64,000 nt of DNA from an uncultured Candidatus Nemicrothrix sp. (GTDB taxonomy: Bacteria; Actinomycetota; Acidimicrobiia; Acidimicrobiales; Acidimicrobilacustridaceae). The DNA lies in contig CAIPQK010000075.1 in assembly GCA_903867185.1 (NCBI GenBank), positions 1 to 64,000 of the forward strand, written 5' to 3'. The notes below the pieces were generated by a model. It made no database searches and was not told where the DNA came from. It saw nothing but the letters and a program-made list of their open reading frames with translations. Below, piece by piece: positions 61,985-64,000 of this stretch. The translations under genes were made by a program, and so were the position numbers. Positions within the stretch are counted from its first letter, which is position 1, and each line of letters opens with the position of its first letter.

Positions 61985-62956
61985 GTGCAGTTCTGGAGCG
62001 TCGTGGGCGCAATCGGTCGATTCATGATGCGAGCTGGCATCGTCATCCTCCTCTTCGTCGCCTACCAACTTTGGGGGACCGGGTTCGCAACTGCCCGCGC
62101 CCAAGACACCCTCACGAAAAAATTCGACTCACAGATCGCGCAGTACTCAGAACCCGCCACATCGGCGACGCAACAGCCCATCGTGACCGCGCCGACTGAT
62201 CTCCCCATTCCTCAACCAGGCGATCCCATCGCCCGCCTCACGATCAACAAGATCGACTCTGACTTCATCATGGTGCAGGGCGTCGATCTGAAATGGCTTC
62301 AACAGGGACCCGGCCACTTCCCCCAGACTCCGTTGCCCGGCCAACCGGGCAATGCCGCTGTCGCCGGTCATCGCACGACCTACAAAGCGCCGTTCAATCG
62401 CATTGATGAGCTTGTTCCCGGCGACATCATCACGGCGCAGACTTTGCAAGGGACATTCACCTATAAGGTCGATTCACATATCGACCCTAAGGACGGATCC
62501 GCCTCGGGTCATGTCATCGTTTCGCCCGACGATCTTTCGATCCTTGACCAAACCGGCGTGAATCGGCTCACGCTGATGGCCTGCCATCCGAAATTCACTG
62601 CAGCCCAGCGCATCGTTGTCACAGCAACACTGACCTCAAACCCGGCGCCAGCCACTCCGATCCCCGCCACCAACGGGGTGACTACCGACGCGTCGTCCGA
62701 TGCTCTCGCCGGTGGGGATTCATCTGCGTGGCCAGCCGCAATCTTCTGGTCGCTACTTGCGGGAGCGGCGTGGTTCGGCACGTGGTGGCTCGCCCGCTAC
62801 TTCACTCCAACGCTGCTGCGTAAACGTGCCCAACGCGTGTCACGCTGGAAAGATTGGAAATTCCTCACTACCTATGCGGTCGGCACACCGATCGTTTTGG
62901 TGTTGATGTTCATCGCTTTCGCAAACATCGCCCGACTACTGCCAGCCTCTTACTAA
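61985..62956 (+). CDS. Sortase (class E-like)
   Basis: AAVAGHRTTYKAPFNRIDELVPGDIITAQT (catalytic His) and LTLMACHPKFTAAQRIVV (catalytic Cys and Arg); GTG start. Confidence 0.92.
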   Translation: MQFWSVVGAIGRFMMRAGIVILLFVAYQLWGTGFATARAQDTLTKKFDSQIAQYSEPATSATQQPIVTAPTDLPIPQPGDPIARLTINKIDSDFIMVQGVDLKWLQQGPGHFPQTPLPGQPGNAAVAGHRTTYKAPFNRIDELVPGDIITAQTLQGTFTYKVDSHIDPKDGSASGHVIVSPDDLSILDQTGVNRLTLMACHPKFTAAQRIVVTATLTSNPAPATPIPATNGVTTDASSDALAGGDSSAWPAAIFWSLLAGAAWFGTWWLARYFTPTLLRKRAQRVSRWKDWKFLTTYAVGTPIVLVLMFIAFANIARLLPASY

Positions 62957-63561
62957 TGACGAACCCTCGCCGCCGGAACGTAACCCTCACCGCACTTGTC
63001 GTGATCGCATCGATCGCGCTCGGTGCCTGCTCCTCATCATCAAAGGGTTCCTCGGCCTCCTCCTCATCGAGCACCACAACCACTGCGGCTCCTGGTCCCA
63101 CCACAACCACCACCCTTGAACCCGAAGCCGGCGTTGGTCGTATCGCCTTCGTTTACGGCCCGGTCGTGGGCGACTGCATTGACCTTCGGTCAGTTGCAAC
63201 AGGCAAGGCCGTCACGACCCGTGCGCTTCCCACTGCTGATGCCACGATGAAGTCCGACAAGGACGTCATGCTTCGACTCAATTGCGACCTCCCCCACCAA
63301 TATGAGGTCATTGCGGTGCCCAATGCTGGCCTTGCTTCGACACCCACGCCAACAAACGAACAGTTCACCGTTGCTGCGAAGAAACTTTGCCCCGCGGCAT
63401 TCAAGACCTACATCGGGATTCCCTATCCGAGTTCATCGCTTGAATTTGGGTGGGTGCTGCCGACCGAAGAACAGCGAAACCGCGGAGTCCAGACAATCGG
63501 CTGCACCGCGTTCGACCCAAAGGGCAAGCTCACCGGCTCAGTCAGCGACTCGAAGCGCTAG
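62956..63561 (+). CDS. Septum_form-like lipoprotein
   Basis: LVVIASIALGACSSSSKGSS lipobox, Ser/Thr-rich linker, Cys pattern GDCIDL...LNCDLPHQYEVIAV...KLCPAAF...IGCTAF; TAATG overlap with sortase. Confidence 0.82.
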   Translation: MTNPRRRNVTLTALVVIASIALGACSSSSKGSSASSSSSTTTTAAPGPTTTTTLEPEAGVGRIAFVYGPVVGDCIDLRSVATGKAVTTRALPTADATMKSDKDVMLRLNCDLPHQYEVIAVPNAGLASTPTPTNEQFTVAAKKLCPAAFKTYIGIPYPSSSLEFGWVLPTEEQRNRGVQTIGCTAFDPKGKLTGSVSDSKR

Positions 63562-63642
63562 CGCTCGACCACAAACGAGTCGGCCGAACATCGCTGAAGA
63601 GGATCCACCACCCCGACGCGCGGTGGTTCTACTTTTTCCTTC

Positions 63643-64000
63643 ATGGTGCTCGTGATTGCTGCTCTCCTCCTCGCAGTGCTCCTCGTCATCGCTCTTCTCG
63701 CCAATCGTCGATCCGGCGAATTCTCCGCGACTCGAACGACCGGCCGTTCCGCTGACGTTCGCCTCCCCGTCGGTGCCGACGCAGCACTGTGGTCCATCAT
63801 CGAGGTTGTCCCCGATCCTCGTAACCACCTTGCCCTTACCCGCGATCTCACTGGCGAAGTTCGCATCTCAGGAACAGTTCTCGATCCCTCGACCCGCGCC
63901 AGCACATTGGTTCCGCCGCCACGCCCCGCTCCAGCCGGTGGCAGTTCGGTGAGAATTCTCACCGCAGCCGAGATCGAACGCGAAGACGCAGCTGCAGCTG
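63643..64000 (+). CDS. Membrane-anchored hypothetical protein, partial at right edge
   Basis: MVLVIAALLLAVLLVIALLANRRSGEFSATRTTGRSADVRLPVGADAALWSIIEVVPDPRNHLALTRDLTGEVRISGTVLDPSTRAS... open to end of window. Confidence 0.6.
   Translation, partial: MVLVIAALLLAVLLVIALLANRRSGEFSATRTTGRSADVRLPVGADAALWSIIEVVPDPRNHLALTRDLTGEVRISGTVLDPSTRASTLVPPPRPAPAGGSSVRILTAAEIEREDAAAA

Overview
The window is about 64 kb of dense, single-copy chromosomal DNA from a high-GC actinobacterium. Acidimicrobiia-like is my inference, based on actinobacterial synteny plus a Ccm System I cluster. I see no rRNA, CRISPR array, transposase, integrase or phage module. Most of it is a conserved actinobacterial housekeeping block read on the minus strand: argS-lysA-hom-thrC-[PGM-like]-rho-rpmE-prfA-prmC ... 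glyA-wecA-atpZ-atpI-atpB-E-F-F'-H-A-G-D-C. To the right of it lie murA, a tRNA-Arg(CCG), an LCP-family gene, lipid and redox enzymes, an FrhB-like protein, a three-gene actinobacterial unknown system (MSMEG_4193 / DUF3090 / SCO1664 families), etfBA, whiB1/pdtaS-like genes, an Fe-S module (mrp / SufR-like / cysteine desulfurase), a complete ccmABCDEFGHI cytochrome c maturation operon, and a class-E-like sortase with a lipoprotein. The left ~5.8 kb looks gene-poor in the ORF track. Read by eye it is one uninterrupted minus-strand frame (at least 1937 codons, running off the left edge) encoding a secreted mosaic surface protein. Main leads: (1) a phosphoglycerate-mutase-fold gene at the exact locus where other actinobacteria carry thrB, a candidate non-orthologous homoserine kinase; (2) the translationally coupled three-gene kinase-like/phosphatase-like system of unknown function; (3) the giant mosaic adhesin-like protein missed by the ORF track; (4) separate, ATGA-coupled b' and delta ATP synthase genes, possibly the unfused counterpart of the mycobacterial b-delta fusion; (5) recurrent TANNNT-N6-8-start arrangements suggesting leaderless mRNAs. 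All family assignments are from reading the translations; no database search was run.
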